A model generated the notes under the pieces. It was not told the DNA's origin. It searched no databases and saw nothing but the letters and a program-made list of their open reading frames with translations. Positions 24,020 through 32,648 of a stretch of DNA of 39,236 bases are shown in pieces. A program made the translations under genes and the position numbers. Location: contig CAZAUQ010000016.1 in NCBI GenBank assembly GCA_964488495.1, forward strand, positions 1 through 39,236. Reading direction: 5' to 3'. Position 1 is the first letter of the stretch. Each line of letters starts with the position of its first letter. The stretch comes from UBA1402 sp964488495. Lineage in GTDB: Bacteria > Bacteroidota > Bacteroidia > Bacteroidales > UBA1402.

Positions 24020-25009
24020 TTATTCGCTTTTAAACGTAATGTCATCGGTTCTGGGATGAACAAATTCAAATTCCAGGGTTCTTGACAAGCCTTCTTCCAA
24101 GGTGTAGGGAGCTTTAAAACCCGAAGCCAGCATTTTGGAGGAATCGTACTGAGTGGTGGCACAGAACTTGCGTACACGCACACTGCTGACCGAAAACTTA
24201 CGGCCAGTCAGCCACGACAGCAGATCGAAGCACCTGCCTCCAAGCATTCCCAAAAAGTAGGGATAATGTACATTTGACAGACGTTTCCCCAATACCTTGC
24301 CCACCAGAGCCAATAATGCATTCATATTATAATCGGGCTTATCGATGTAATTATAAACCTGATAGCCCTCTTTATGTGTATCAATCAAAAAATCAATAAA
24401 GGCAACCACATTTCCTACATAAGCCATTGATTTAACATTCAATCCATTACCCACCATCAGGAAACGCCCGTGCGATATCTGCAACAGCAGGTTATAGACA
24501 TTGCCCCTGTTGCGTTCGCCAAAAATCACTGTAGGACGCACAATATTAATGTTCCAGTCCTGATGCTCTTTATGCCATTTTTGCAACAACTGCTCAGCCT
24601 GCCATTTACTTTTGCCGTAATGATTGAATGGATCAGCAGCGAAACTTTCATCGGGATTTTGTTTATTCAGGCCGTAGATGGCAACTGAACTAAAAAAAAC
24701 CAGGCGTTTTATTCCGCTATGCTGCATGGCTTCGAGCACATGCTTCATTCCGTTCACATTGACATCGTAATACAACGAAACAGGGCTCACGTCGTCGCGA
24801 TGTTCGGCAGCCAGCAAAATTACCAAATCGGTATCTTTGAGCAATTCCAACATCTTTTGTTTGTCCAGCACATTGGCTATGGTGGTCAAATCAGGGAAGA
24901 AAGGACTTTGCTGTTTGTCTATATTCAATAATTCATGACCCTTATTACTGAGAAGATCCATTAAACGGGTTCCGACAAAGCCGGAAGCTCCGATCAAGGT
25001 TATTTTCAT
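24020..25009 (-). CDS. NAD-dependent epimerase/dehydratase (extended SDR)
   Basis: Extended short-chain dehydrogenase, probably acting on a nucleotide sugar. The 329-aa protein has the Rossmann motif GASGFVG at the N-terminus, a downstream LLAAEHRDD, Ser in FFSSVAIYG, the catalytic YGKSK and the specificity region NIVRPTVIFGERNRG. The YxxxK and Ser residues are intact. It ends 5 bp before ffh and begins 6 bp after a GT2 gene. Role with the neighbouring glycosyltransferases and radical SAM protein in making a surface sugar is inferred; the sugar (4-epimerase, dehydratase or reductase action) is not determined. Hydrophobic C-terminal stretch near YFLGMLGGRCFDLLSW may associate with the membrane. 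Confidence 0.85.
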   Translation of the reverse strand: MKITLIGASGFVGTRLMDLLSNKGHELLNIDKQQSPFFPDLTTIANVLDKQKMLELLKDTDLVILLAAEHRDDVSPVSLYYDVNVNGMKHVLEAMQHSGIKRLVFFSSVAIYGLNKQNPDESFAADPFNHYGKSKWQAEQLLQKWHKEHQDWNINIVRPTVIFGERNRGNVYNLLLQISHGRFLMVGNGLNVKSMAYVGNVVAFIDFLIDTHKEGYQVYNYIDKPDYNMNALLALVGKVLGKRLSNVHYPYFLGMLGGRCFDLLSWLTGRKFSVSSVRVRKFCATTQYDSSKMLASGFKAPYTLEEGLSRTLEFEFVHPRTDDITFKSE

Positions 25010-25015
25010 AACTGC

Positions 25016-25759
25016 TTATTTAATTCGTTTCAAAAAGGCCCTGACAGCATAATTAACAAAATAAAATACTGCCATGGGTATACCGGTTTTTTCTACATTA
25101 ACATAAATATTCCACTGCCAGGAGAGCACATCCCATTTATTAGAAGAAACCGATTGACGCCTTACCCGGTAAAGGGCTGTCACTGTGTTGGTGTTTTTAG
25201 CAATATAACCTTCTTTGAGAATGGCAAGCCAGACCGCATAATCCTCGTGTCCAATGTAGTTAAAAAAACGTTTTCCCACTTTTTCGCTGTCGTACATAAC
25301 AGTGAGACAGCCCATCACATTTCCTTTGAGCAGGGTTTTGTAATCCACTTGTGAAGGAGCAATTATGTTGCGATTATCCCGTTTGCCATCCTCGGAAATT
25401 TTTTCGTAATTGGAATAGACGATGGCTACTTTATCCTCTTGAAACAAAAGTAATTGTTTTTCGAGTTTAGTAGGCAACCATAGATCATCGCTGTCCAAAA
25501 AAGCGATATACCTTCCCCGGGCATGCTTCAAACCTATGTTTCTGGGTAAAGTCGGTGAGCCCGAAGGGCGTTCAGTCCGTATGTATCTTATTCTCGCATC
25601 TTTGCGACAATACTCCTGGATGATGTCCGGTGAATTATCCCTGGAGTTGTCATCGACAACAATCATTTCCCAGTCTGTATATGTTTGGGCAATAACCGAA
25701 TCAATGGCCTGAGAAATAAAATTCACAGAATTATAGCAGGGAGTAATTATTGAGATCAT
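25016..25759 (-). CDS. Family 2 glycosyltransferase (TuaG-like)
   Basis: Transfers a sugar from a nucleotide donor to a growing glycan at the inner face of the membrane. The 247-aa GT-A protein begins ISIITPCYNSVNFISQAIDS, has VVDDNSRDNS, GLKHARGRYIAFLDSDDLW (the DxD-type DSDD) and a later GHEDYAVWLAIL. The C-terminus has a hydrophobic amphipathic stretch (GIPMAVFYFVNYAVRAF) with basic residues, probably a membrane anchor. The start overlaps the upstream radical SAM stop by 4 bp (ATGA), so the two are translationally coupled. Best family resemblance is to teichuronic or capsular GT2 enzymes; donor and acceptor are unknown. Confidence 0.88.
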   Translation of the reverse strand: MISIITPCYNSVNFISQAIDSVIAQTYTDWEMIVVDDNSRDNSPDIIQEYCRKDARIRYIRTERPSGSPTLPRNIGLKHARGRYIAFLDSDDLWLPTKLEKQLLLFQEDKVAIVYSNYEKISEDGKRDNRNIIAPSQVDYKTLLKGNVMGCLTVMYDSEKVGKRFFNYIGHEDYAVWLAILKEGYIAKNTNTVTALYRVRRQSVSSNKWDVLSWQWNIYVNVEKTGIPMAVFYFVNYAVRAFLKRIK

Positions 25760-27219
25760 TTTGAATAAGACCCTTTAAAAAGATACTTAACTAAGGATTT
25801 GAAACCAATAAAGTTACGTTTGAACTCATCAAAATCTGTCAAGGATTGACCCATTTTGCGAACCAGATAGCTGGGATGGGTATAATATTTTCTTCTGGCG
25901 TAGTCACAAAATTCCACCAAATCTTCGTTACTGAGGTTGGGCAGATTAATAACCGCATTGTGCAAACCGGTTTCGGTAAGCCATTGATTCCAGTCTTCGG
26001 TGATCAAATAGCCTTTGTCTTTGGCTTCCTGATATGCTTCGGTGCCGGGATAAACCATCAAGGGAAAAAACTGAGCCGTGTCTGGCTGCAGCTTCATGGC
26101 CAGATCCAACGTTTTTTGCATGGTCTCCCTGGTTTCGTTCAGGTTACCCACCATAAAACAACCATGCACCAATATTCCGGCTTTGCGACAAAGGTTCATA
26201 AAATCTTCGGCCTTGGCCAGGTTGAGGTTTTTTTTCATATGCTTGAGCACCTCATCGTCCCCGCTTTCGAAGCCGACAATAACGAGTCTGAGTCCCGATT
26301 TTTTGAGAGTTTTGAAAAAATCCAAATCCGCTATCAGGTCAGCCCGCTGATTTACGTTGTATGGAATTTTGTTGCCGCGGCGGATCAATTCATCAGCAAT
26401 ACCCAAGACATGATCTTTGCTGATGATGTAAGTATCGTCTTCAAAAGTGACGGACCTGACTTTGGGAAATTCTTTTTTAATAAAATCAAATTCATCAGCC
26501 ACATTAGAGGCCGAACGGTAACGCATACGATGTCCACTGAAGGTCTGCGGAAAAGCACAAAAAGTACAATGATAGGGACAACCCCGGCTGGTGTCGAAGG
26601 TAATGTTGGGATGCGGGGCAAAACCGTAATAATAATCTTCAATTTTCAAAAAACGCTTATAAACCTCCGAGACAAAAGGCAGTTCATCGAGATTCAAGAT
26701 CAGCTCTGCGGGCTGATTACGTTCAATCTCTCCCGAAGCATTTTTCCATACCAGGCCTTTGACATCAGACATGGAGGCTCCGCCGGATAATGCTTCCAGC
26801 CAGTCGCGCACTATGTAATCGTATTCTTTCAGAGCAACGTATTTGAGATGTCTTGAAGCATTTAGTGATTCTTCGGGTAAAACAGATACATGGCGTCCTA
26901 CCATAAGCACAGGCAAGTCAGGGAATTTATCCACAATCTGGTCGACCACCTGCAAATCATTTACGATACTCGGGGTGGAACAATCAACCACCATGGCCTC
27001 AATGTTTTTGGCAGCAATCCTGTCTTTTATGTATTGTATGTCGACACACCAGGCAGGAGCATCTATCAAATCGACGTTATGCCCTGCTTTGATGGCTACT
27101 CCTGCAGCCTGAGACAACCATTTCGGATAATAGATGGTGCTGCTTTTGGTAACCGCAGGACTTCTGGATTCTCTGGAAAAATGGTTGAAAAAAGGAGGAT
27201 TTAAAAACAACACCTTCAT
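25756..27219 (-). CDS. B12-binding-domain radical SAM protein
   Basis: Radical SAM enzyme of the class that carries an N-terminal cobalamin-binding-like domain. The 487-aa protein begins KVLFLNPPFF, has a Rossmann-like N-terminal part with LMVGRHVSVLPEESL (about residues 106-119), the [4Fe-4S] motif CPYHCTFC with Cys214, Cys218 and Cys221, and a barrel to about 420 with TFEDDTYI, VNQRADLI and VIVGFESGDDEVLK. The DxHxxG B12-ligand motif is not seen, so cobalamin binding may be base-off or absent. The start at 27219 leaves 2 bp to the GT2 gene; an in-frame start at 27249 would overlap it. Resemblance is to HpnJ-type and unassigned radical SAM proteins of surface-glycan or lipid clusters. Reaction unknown. 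Confidence 0.88.
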   Translation of the reverse strand: MKVLFLNPPFFNHFSRESRSPAVTKSSTIYYPKWLSQAAGVAIKAGHNVDLIDAPAWCVDIQYIKDRIAAKNIEAMVVDCSTPSIVNDLQVVDQIVDKFPDLPVLMVGRHVSVLPEESLNASRHLKYVALKEYDYIVRDWLEALSGGASMSDVKGLVWKNASGEIERNQPAELILNLDELPFVSEVYKRFLKIEDYYYGFAPHPNITFDTSRGCPYHCTFCAFPQTFSGHRMRYRSASNVADEFDFIKKEFPKVRSVTFEDDTYIISKDHVLGIADELIRRGNKIPYNVNQRADLIADLDFFKTLKKSGLRLVIVGFESGDDEVLKHMKKNLNLAKAEDFMNLCRKAGILVHGCFMVGNLNETRETMQKTLDLAMKLQPDTAQFFPLMVYPGTEAYQEAKDKGYLITEDWNQWLTETGLHNAVINLPNLSNEDLVEFCDYARRKYYTHPSYLVRKMGQSLTDFDEFKRNFIGFKSLVKYLFKGSYSK

Positions 27220-27221
27220 AA

Positions 27222-27962
27222 TTATGCGTATTTGGTCGCAGAGCCGCAAAACGAGTTTTTAAGGCTCCTGCTTATAAGATGATACAATAAATGCAAGCGG
27301 TATTTAAGCTTGTACGATAATGAATTGGTACTGACTGAGCCCGTAAAGGAAACCGTATTATCGTGTCTTCGGTACCATACCAGTACTTCGTCCAGATAGC
27401 CGGTCCTGAAATGCCACTGAGCATACAAAGCCAGCCAAAGGTCATGAGCAGCCAGGCCCCTTGGAAAAGGCATGGTTGCTTTTAATACAGATGAACGAAA
27501 AGCCATGCAGCATCCCAACCAGGCATTTTTGTACAAATTGGACAAAAGCCTTCGTTTCATAGGCCATTGCGCATTAAAATGCGGAGATTTCATAATCTTC
27601 AGTTCCTGATCTACCAGGGCGCAATTACACATAGCCATATCCAAACCTTCCTTATCGAGGAATTTCACCATTTTATCCAATTTCCCGGGCAACCATACAT
27701 CGTCCTGGTCTGCCAAAAAAATATATTTTCCCTGTGCCTTGGATAAAGCATTCTCGAAATTATTGGCGATACCATTGTGTGGGTTGTGGAAAAAACGGAT
27801 TCTTTTATCCTGGTATGCATGAACAATTTCCTGAGTGTTATCGCCGGAACCGTCGTCAGAGACAATCAGCTCGTCCTTTTCGCCAAGCTGGTTCAGGATG
27901 GAATCCAATTGTTCTTTCAAATACCGTTCCCCGTTAAAGGTAGCCATACATACTGATATCAT
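27222..27962 (-). CDS. Family 2 glycosyltransferase (rhamnosyltransferase-like)
   Basis: GT-A glycosyltransferase, first gene of the run of seven. The 246-aa protein begins ISVCMATFNGERYLKEQLDSIL and has VSDDGSGDNT, then KYIFLADQDDVWLPGK with the metal-binding DQDD, and AAHDLWLALYAQ in the acceptor region. The sequence resembles O-antigen rhamnosyltransferases (GT2), but specificity cannot be assigned by reading. A -7 box lies about 77 bp upstream of the ATG. It is followed 2 bp later by the radical SAM gene. A shortened C-terminal domain ends with a basic, partly hydrophobic stretch, as in peripherally bound GT2 enzymes. Confidence 0.88.
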   Translation of the reverse strand: MISVCMATFNGERYLKEQLDSILNQLGEKDELIVSDDGSGDNTQEIVHAYQDKRIRFFHNPHNGIANNFENALSKAQGKYIFLADQDDVWLPGKLDKMVKFLDKEGLDMAMCNCALVDQELKIMKSPHFNAQWPMKRRLLSNLYKNAWLGCCMAFRSSVLKATMPFPRGLAAHDLWLALYAQWHFRTGYLDEVLVWYRRHDNTVSFTGSVSTNSLSYKLKYRLHLLYHLISRSLKNSFCGSATKYA

Positions 27963-28038
27963 CGCCCTTAATAAATTGGTAGGTGGTCAAACTTTCTCAG
28001 ATTGAAAACAGGCATCAAAATGAGTTTTGTTTAGCTGA

Positions 28039-28046
28039 CAAAGATA
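28039..28046 (-). promoter_or_regulatory. -7 element of the GT2-radical SAM-ffh operon
   Basis: TATCTTTG on the minus strand, 77 bp upstream of the GT2 ATG, fits TAnnTTTG. The nearest upstream TTTTG is 26 nt away, longer than the usual 19-23. Confidence 0.55.
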
Positions 28047-28093
28047 GCTATTTTTCGTATTGTACAGACTACCAAAAGGGAATTTTTAAAGGC

Positions 28094-29134
28094 TTAAAAT
28101 GGAATATCCAGGCAGATCGGAAGGTGATCGCTGTAACCTCCGGTATAGCGATATGCTTCGTAGGTCCTAAAAGGTTTATAGCCCAAGTATTTTTCATCGT
28201 TAACCAGCAAAAATTCATCAAACCTAATCCATGCATCGCGCAGAATTCTGTGTGGATCACTCTCTTGCTGCAAGGGATGTTCATACAACAAAGCCGAAGA
28301 AACAATAAACTGATCAATTACCGACCAACGTCCCTGATATTTGTGACTGCCGTAGTCTGCTATGTTCATCAAAGGCCACATCAGGTTGTACAAGGCAGCA
28401 GGCTGATAAGGCTCTTGCGGGTTCATGGCTCCTAAATCACGGCTCAGAGACAAATTACCGGGTTCATCGTTAAAATCACCCATAATCAGAATACGGGCAT
28501 CGGGCTCATTATCAAACAAAGAATCAACTCTTGCACGCAATTGTCTTGTCACCTCACATCTGAACACCTCAGAAGCCTTGGTTCCACCGTAACGCGAAGG
28601 CAAATGGCAGACAAAAACATGCAATTCCTGCTTATTTGGCAGCAAACCCTTTACATAGAGCAAGTCTCTGGTTTTTTTATTATTGTCAGTGAAAAAGGGC
28701 CTTATACTTTCCCAGACCAGCGGTTTGAATACATAGCGGTTGTAGAGCAGACAAACATCAATTCCCCTGGGATCGACTGATTCTGCATAAATAAAGCGGT
28801 AAGCAGCGTTTTTAAGAGAGGAAGCTTTAAGTAAAAATTGCAGACAGTCTTGGTTTTCCACCTCGGCCAAGCCCACTAAATGGGGGAAACTCCCCTCTCC
28901 TGCTACAGCCAATACCCTTGCCAGTTGTTCAGTTTTATGCAGAAAACGTTTAGGGCCCCACGCATAAGAACCCTGAGGTAAAAAATCCTCGTCACGTGTC
29001 AAACTGTCGTCTTTGCAATCAAAAAAATTCTCCGTGTTGTAAAACACCACCCGAAGATGTCTTTCTGCCTGTAAAAACGTAACCGTCAACAACAGACAGC
29101 AAGCTGTAAGATATTTTAAACACTCTGTTGGCAC
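28094..29134 (-). CDS. Secreted endonuclease/exonuclease/phosphatase-family protein
   Basis: Metal-dependent phosphodiesterase or nuclease of the EEP fold, exported. The 346-aa protein has a short hydrophobic signal (about residues 8-22) and the family sites: Asn in VVFYNTENFFD, Glu in GLAEVEN, DPRGIDVCLLY, HVFVCHLPSRYGG, MGDFNDEP and the catalytic His in YSDHLPI. Start is a GTG at 29134, needed to include the signal peptide; no ATG fits. The -7 box ends 15 bp upstream, so the message has a leader of only about 9 nt. The substrate class (nucleic acid or phospho-ester) is open. Stands alone between two promoters. Confidence 0.88.
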   Translation of the reverse strand: MPTECLKYLTACCLLLTVTFLQAERHLRVVFYNTENFFDCKDDSLTRDEDFLPQGSYAWGPKRFLHKTEQLARVLAVAGEGSFPHLVGLAEVENQDCLQFLLKASSLKNAAYRFIYAESVDPRGIDVCLLYNRYVFKPLVWESIRPFFTDNNKKTRDLLYVKGLLPNKQELHVFVCHLPSRYGGTKASEVFRCEVTRQLRARVDSLFDNEPDARILIMGDFNDEPGNLSLSRDLGAMNPQEPYQPAALYNLMWPLMNIADYGSHKYQGRWSVIDQFIVSSALLYEHPLQQESDPHRILRDAWIRFDEFLLVNDEKYLGYKPFRTYEAYRYTGGYSDHLPICLDIPF

Positions 29135-29148
29135 AACTTGTTTTTGTG

Positions 29149-29156
29149 CAAATATA
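29149..29156 (-). promoter_or_regulatory. -7 element of the EEP-family gene
   Basis: TATATTTG on the minus strand, 15 bp upstream of the GTG start, fits TAnnTTTG. No TTG at -33. Supports the GTG start at 29134 with a very short leader. Confidence 0.6.
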
Positions 29157-29203
29157 GTATTAATATATCACTAATTATTAAAATATTTCAGCTTAATACA
29201 ACT

Positions 29204-30586
29204 TTATTTGAACAGCCAGCGGAACAGGTCATTGCCATTGGCGTACAGTAGCAAGGCAAACAAGATAATCATTCCGGCCATTTGAGCATATTCCATAAAT
29301 TTTTCGTTGGGTTTGCGCCTGCTAACCACCTCAAACAGTAAAAAGAAAATATGGCCGCCGTCCAGCCCCGGAATAGGTAAAATGTTCATAAAAGCAAGAA
29401 TGATGGACAAAAAGGCCGTGGTTTCCCAGAAGATTTTCCAATTCCAGCTGGGAGGAAACAAACTGCCTATGGCACCAAATCCGCCCAGGCTCCTGGCTCC
29501 TTCTTTGGTAAAAACGTATTTCATATCCCCCGCATAACCGGTCAGTTTGCCAACACCCAGTTTTATACCCGCCGGAATGGAGGCAAAAAACGAATAATCT
29601 ATTTGTTTCAATGGATAGATATCGGCCGGTAGCTTAAGTTCAAAACCGATTTTGGCAGTAGAATCCAGATGAATTTGCATTGTACCAGGATTTCCCGCCC
29701 TGTAATAACTTAACAAAATAGTACTGTCCCCGTATTGACTCAGTAAAGAAGTAAAGTCAGTAAAGGATTCGGTCAGCACTGAGTTAAGACCGACAATACT
29801 GTCACCAGGCATGAGTCCGGCTATATCTCCCGGAGATCCTGGCGTTACTCTTTTGACCACTGTCGGGAAACGGAAGGCAGCAAATCCTAGTTTAGCCGAC
29901 AACAGTTGCTGCATAAAATCTTCAGGAATACTGATCTTAACTTCTTGTCCTTTGCGTAAGACTTTTACCTCTGCAGCCTCTACGATCTTACGAAAACTGT
30001 CGTCGTTGAATTGATCCAGGGCTATACCGTCTGCCTCGAGTAAAATATCTCCGTTCTGAAAACCGACTTTTAGTGCCGGTTCTGAGTATTCCATACCCAA
30101 GGTGGCATTTTGCAACGGCAGGTAAGAGTTGCCCCAGATACCCAAGACGGCAGCATACAATGCCAAGGCGAGAATAAAATTGAACAACACTCCTCCCACC
30201 ATGACCAACAACCTTTGGCCGGCCTTGCGGGTGCGAAATTCCCAGGGCTGAGGTTCGGCAGCAAGATCCTTTAGACTTTTTGTTTCATCCACCATGCCCG
30301 CTATGGAACAATAGCCGCCCAAAGGCAACCATCCCAGTCCCCACATAGTGGTTTCGGGATAGTCTTTCCAATGTTCGGGAGGATTTTTGGATAAAAAGCT
30401 GAATTCATATTTATCCTTGATTTTTTTGAACCTCATCAGGGAAAAACCGGGATGAAAAAATAAATAAAAGCGCTCTACCCGTATCTTGTATAATTTGGCA
30501 AATAAAAAATGGCCAAATTCGTGAATGACAATTAATATAGAAAGACTGAAAATGAGTTGAAGCAATCTGATCAAAAAAGTATCCAT
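29204..30586 (-). CDS. rseP: Site-2 protease RseP
   Basis: Intramembrane zinc protease that cleaves membrane-bound anti-sigma factors and remnant signal peptides. The 460-aa protein has HEFGH at residues 22-26 within the first transmembrane helix, two PDZ domains (about 165-215 with LKVGFQNGDILLEADG and about 240-300 with RVTPGSPGDIAGLMPGDSI) and the second metal motif NILPIPGLDGGH near the C-terminus followed by two hydrophobic segments. All zinc ligands are present. It follows dxr by 19 bp, the standard neighbour. Probably read from the promoter at 32649. Confidence 0.96.
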   Translation of the reverse strand: MDTFLIRLLQLIFSLSILIVIHEFGHFLFAKLYKIRVERFYLFFHPGFSLMRFKKIKDKYEFSFLSKNPPEHWKDYPETTMWGLGWLPLGGYCSIAGMVDETKSLKDLAAEPQPWEFRTRKAGQRLLVMVGGVLFNFILALALYAAVLGIWGNSYLPLQNATLGMEYSEPALKVGFQNGDILLEADGIALDQFNDDSFRKIVEAAEVKVLRKGQEVKISIPEDFMQQLLSAKLGFAAFRFPTVVKRVTPGSPGDIAGLMPGDSIVGLNSVLTESFTDFTSLLSQYGDSTILLSYYRAGNPGTMQIHLDSTAKIGFELKLPADIYPLKQIDYSFFASIPAGIKLGVGKLTGYAGDMKYVFTKEGARSLGGFGAIGSLFPPSWNWKIFWETTAFLSIILAFMNILPIPGLDGGHIFFLLFEVVSRRKPNEKFMEYAQMAGMIILFALLLYANGNDLFRWLFK

Positions 30587-30605
30587 AGTGTTTTATCTAT
30601 TATGT

Positions 30606-31781
30606 TCAGGACAATTTGCCTAAATAATTTTCTGCTATCCTGCGAGCTTGTTGATCGCTAAAGGTATAAGCCTCATAATCGGGATGTTTTATAAATTCTG
30701 CTTTCTCCATAGTGTATTCCAGCAAATCAGACATTTGCAAAAAGGCTATGCGATCGTGCAGAAAAGCCTCTACCGCTACTTCGTTGGCGGCATTCAGAAT
30801 GCATGGCATATTGCCGCCGGCATCCATAGTCGCATAGGCCAGGGCTAAGCTTCTGAATTTCTTCAGGTCGGGTTTTTCGAACTCCAGGCAGCCTATCTTT
30901 GTTATGTCCAGTCTGTGATAATGAGTCTCCAGACGCAGGGGATAACTCAGAGCGTACAAGATGGGAAGCTTCATGTCTGGCAAACCCAATTGAGCTTTTA
31001 CAGAGCCGTCTCTGAACTGCACCATAGAATGTACTATCGACTGGGGATGCACCACTACTTCGATTTGTTCGGGGCGCAGACCAAACAGCCATTTAGCCTC
31101 AATCACCTCAAAACCTTTGTTCATCATGCTTGCCGAATCGATGGTAATCTTGGCACCCATAGCCCAATTGGGGTGTTTCAGGGCTTGTTCTCTGCCAACG
31201 GTTTTGAGTTCATCCAGACTGAATTTTCTAAAAGGACCTCCTGAAGCTGTCAATATAATTTTTTCCAGGGGATTGGCGTATTCAAGACATTGAAAAATGG
31301 CTGAATGTTCCGAATCGACCGGCAAAATTGCCACCTCATGTTTCCTGGCGAGTTCATTGATGATTTCACCGGCCACCACCATGGTTTCCTTGTTGGCCAG
31401 CGCGATAGTCTTACCGGCTTTGATGGCCCTCAATGTAGGCCTCAGTCCGGAATAACCAACCATGGCAGTCAGGACAATATCGATGGGGCCTGACTCACAC
31501 ACTTGTTCTATGGCATCGGCGCCGGCATACACTTTAATGGGCAAACCTGCCAGGGCCTCACGCAAGCGGGGCAAATAGTGCGAGTTGGCAATCACGACAA
31601 CTTCAGGCTGGAAAGTTTGAGCCTGTTTAATCAACAGCTCTACCTGATTGTTGGCTGTCAGGGCATAGACCTGAAATTTATCAGGATGCTCAGAGATTAC
31701 TTCCAATGCCTGAGAGCCAATGGATCCGGTAGATCCAAGTATAGCTATTTGTTTTATGTGATCAGTAGTGCCGGAATTCAT
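30606..31781 (-). CDS. dxr: 1-deoxy-D-xylulose 5-phosphate reductoisomerase
   Basis: Second enzyme of the MEP isoprenoid pathway, making methylerythritol phosphate for undecaprenol and quinones. The 391-aa protein starts the Rossmann motif at IAILGSTGSIGSQ, then ALANKETMVVAGE, LPVDSEHSAIFQC with metal/substrate residues, LTASGGPFR, and MMNKGFEVIEAKWLFG. I chose the ATG at 31781 (MNSGTTDH), whose first base overlaps the TGA of the M23-like gene; a longer in-frame form to 31829 overlaps it by 49 bp. Order M23-like, dxr, rseP is one transcript. Confidence 0.96.
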   Translation of the reverse strand: MNSGTTDHIKQIAILGSTGSIGSQALEVISEHPDKFQVYALTANNQVELLIKQAQTFQPEVVVIANSHYLPRLREALAGLPIKVYAGADAIEQVCESGPIDIVLTAMVGYSGLRPTLRAIKAGKTIALANKETMVVAGEIINELARKHEVAILPVDSEHSAIFQCLEYANPLEKIILTASGGPFRKFSLDELKTVGREQALKHPNWAMGAKITIDSASMMNKGFEVIEAKWLFGLRPEQIEVVVHPQSIVHSMVQFRDGSVKAQLGLPDMKLPILYALSYPLRLETHYHRLDITKIGCLEFEKPDLKKFRSLALAYATMDAGGNMPCILNAANEVAVEAFLHDRIAFLQMSDLLEYTMEKAEFIKHPDYEAYTFSDQQARRIAENYLGKLS

Positions 31782-32629
31782 CAGAAAACAATATAATCTT
31801 CGGGATTTAGGGGAAGGCCTTTGTACCACAACTCAAAATGCAAGAGTGGAATTTCGGATTTAACGGCTGACTTCCCTACAAAAGCCAGCGCCTCTCCGGC
31901 CTTAACCTGGTCTCCGGCTTTTTTTAGCAATTCAGACATTTGTCTGTAGACCGATACAAAATCGTTGTTGTGTTGTATCTGGACAACATAGTTGTAATCA
32001 GGCGTATAAGCTGCAAAAATAACAGTACCGTCAAGTACCGACAACACACTTTGGTGGGCAATAGTCTGAATGTCTATACCAAAACGTTTTTCGTTGCGAT
32101 TAAAATGAGAAATGACGGTTCCTTTGACAGGAGTATAGAACAGCAATCCGTCTGTGGAAATTTTTTGATTAAAAGCACTCAGGTTGTATTTTTCGCTCTC
32201 TTCGTATTGGTGGCGAAATTCCAGCTCAGACGGGCTGGCTTCCATCAAAGTAGTTTGTTGATTAGCAAGTGTATCCAGGTTAATCACACTGTCCAAAGGC
32301 TGTTCGCCGGCCATAATAACCTGAATGACTGACATATAATTTTCGTGTTTACTCAACTCATTCGACAAAGAATCGAGGCGGAAGGCATCACTGACCATTT
32401 GTTGTTTGAGTTTAGGATCAAGATAACCGGGCAAATATACTTTGAGCGGTGTATAAAAAAACAGGACATACAGAAGGGCAGTAATGACAAGAACTATACC
32501 GACAGATATCAACAGGCCGTCCATCCGGGAAACACGCGAGGAGAACAAGGTGTCCAGCGTATTTTCGTTCAACACGATAAAGCGGAACTTCTGCCTCAGT
32601 CGATTCTGATAGTCTTTAAATTTTCCCAT
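31781..32629 (-). CDS. M23/LytM-like membrane protein with degenerate active site
   Basis: Membrane-anchored protein with a periplasmic LytM (peptidase M23) domain. The 282-aa sequence has one transmembrane helix (about 38-59), a helical coiled region (70-150) and the LytM domain (about 160-282). Of the five key residues in LytM, three are lost: first zinc His is Arg182 (KRFGIDI), the YxHxS His is Gln230 (YRQMS), the first His of HxH is Leu262. Asp186 and His264 (LLHFE) remain. It is therefore probably non-catalytic, like the LytM factors that activate amidases. It is the first gene of the unit with dxr and rseP, from the promoter at 32649. A binding or scaffolding role in division or wall growth is inference. 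Confidence 0.85.
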   Translation of the reverse strand: MGKFKDYQNRLRQKFRFIVLNENTLDTLFSSRVSRMDGLLISVGIVLVITALLYVLFFYTPLKVYLPGYLDPKLKQQMVSDAFRLDSLSNELSKHENYMSVIQVIMAGEQPLDSVINLDTLANQQTTLMEASPSELEFRHQYEESEKYNLSAFNQKISTDGLLFYTPVKGTVISHFNRNEKRFGIDIQTIAHQSVLSVLDGTVIFAAYTPDYNYVVQIQHNNDFVSVYRQMSELLKKAGDQVKAGEALAFVGKSAVKSEIPLLHFELWYKGLPLNPEDYIVF

Positions 32630-32648
32630 AGTTCGGATAACAGACCTG

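Noticed and set aside
25846..26790. 314-aa plus-strand open frame opposite the radical SAM gene
   Set aside because: Long only because the opposite strand has few stop-generating codons; no domain, no promoter, while the minus strand carries an intact CxxxCxxC enzyme.
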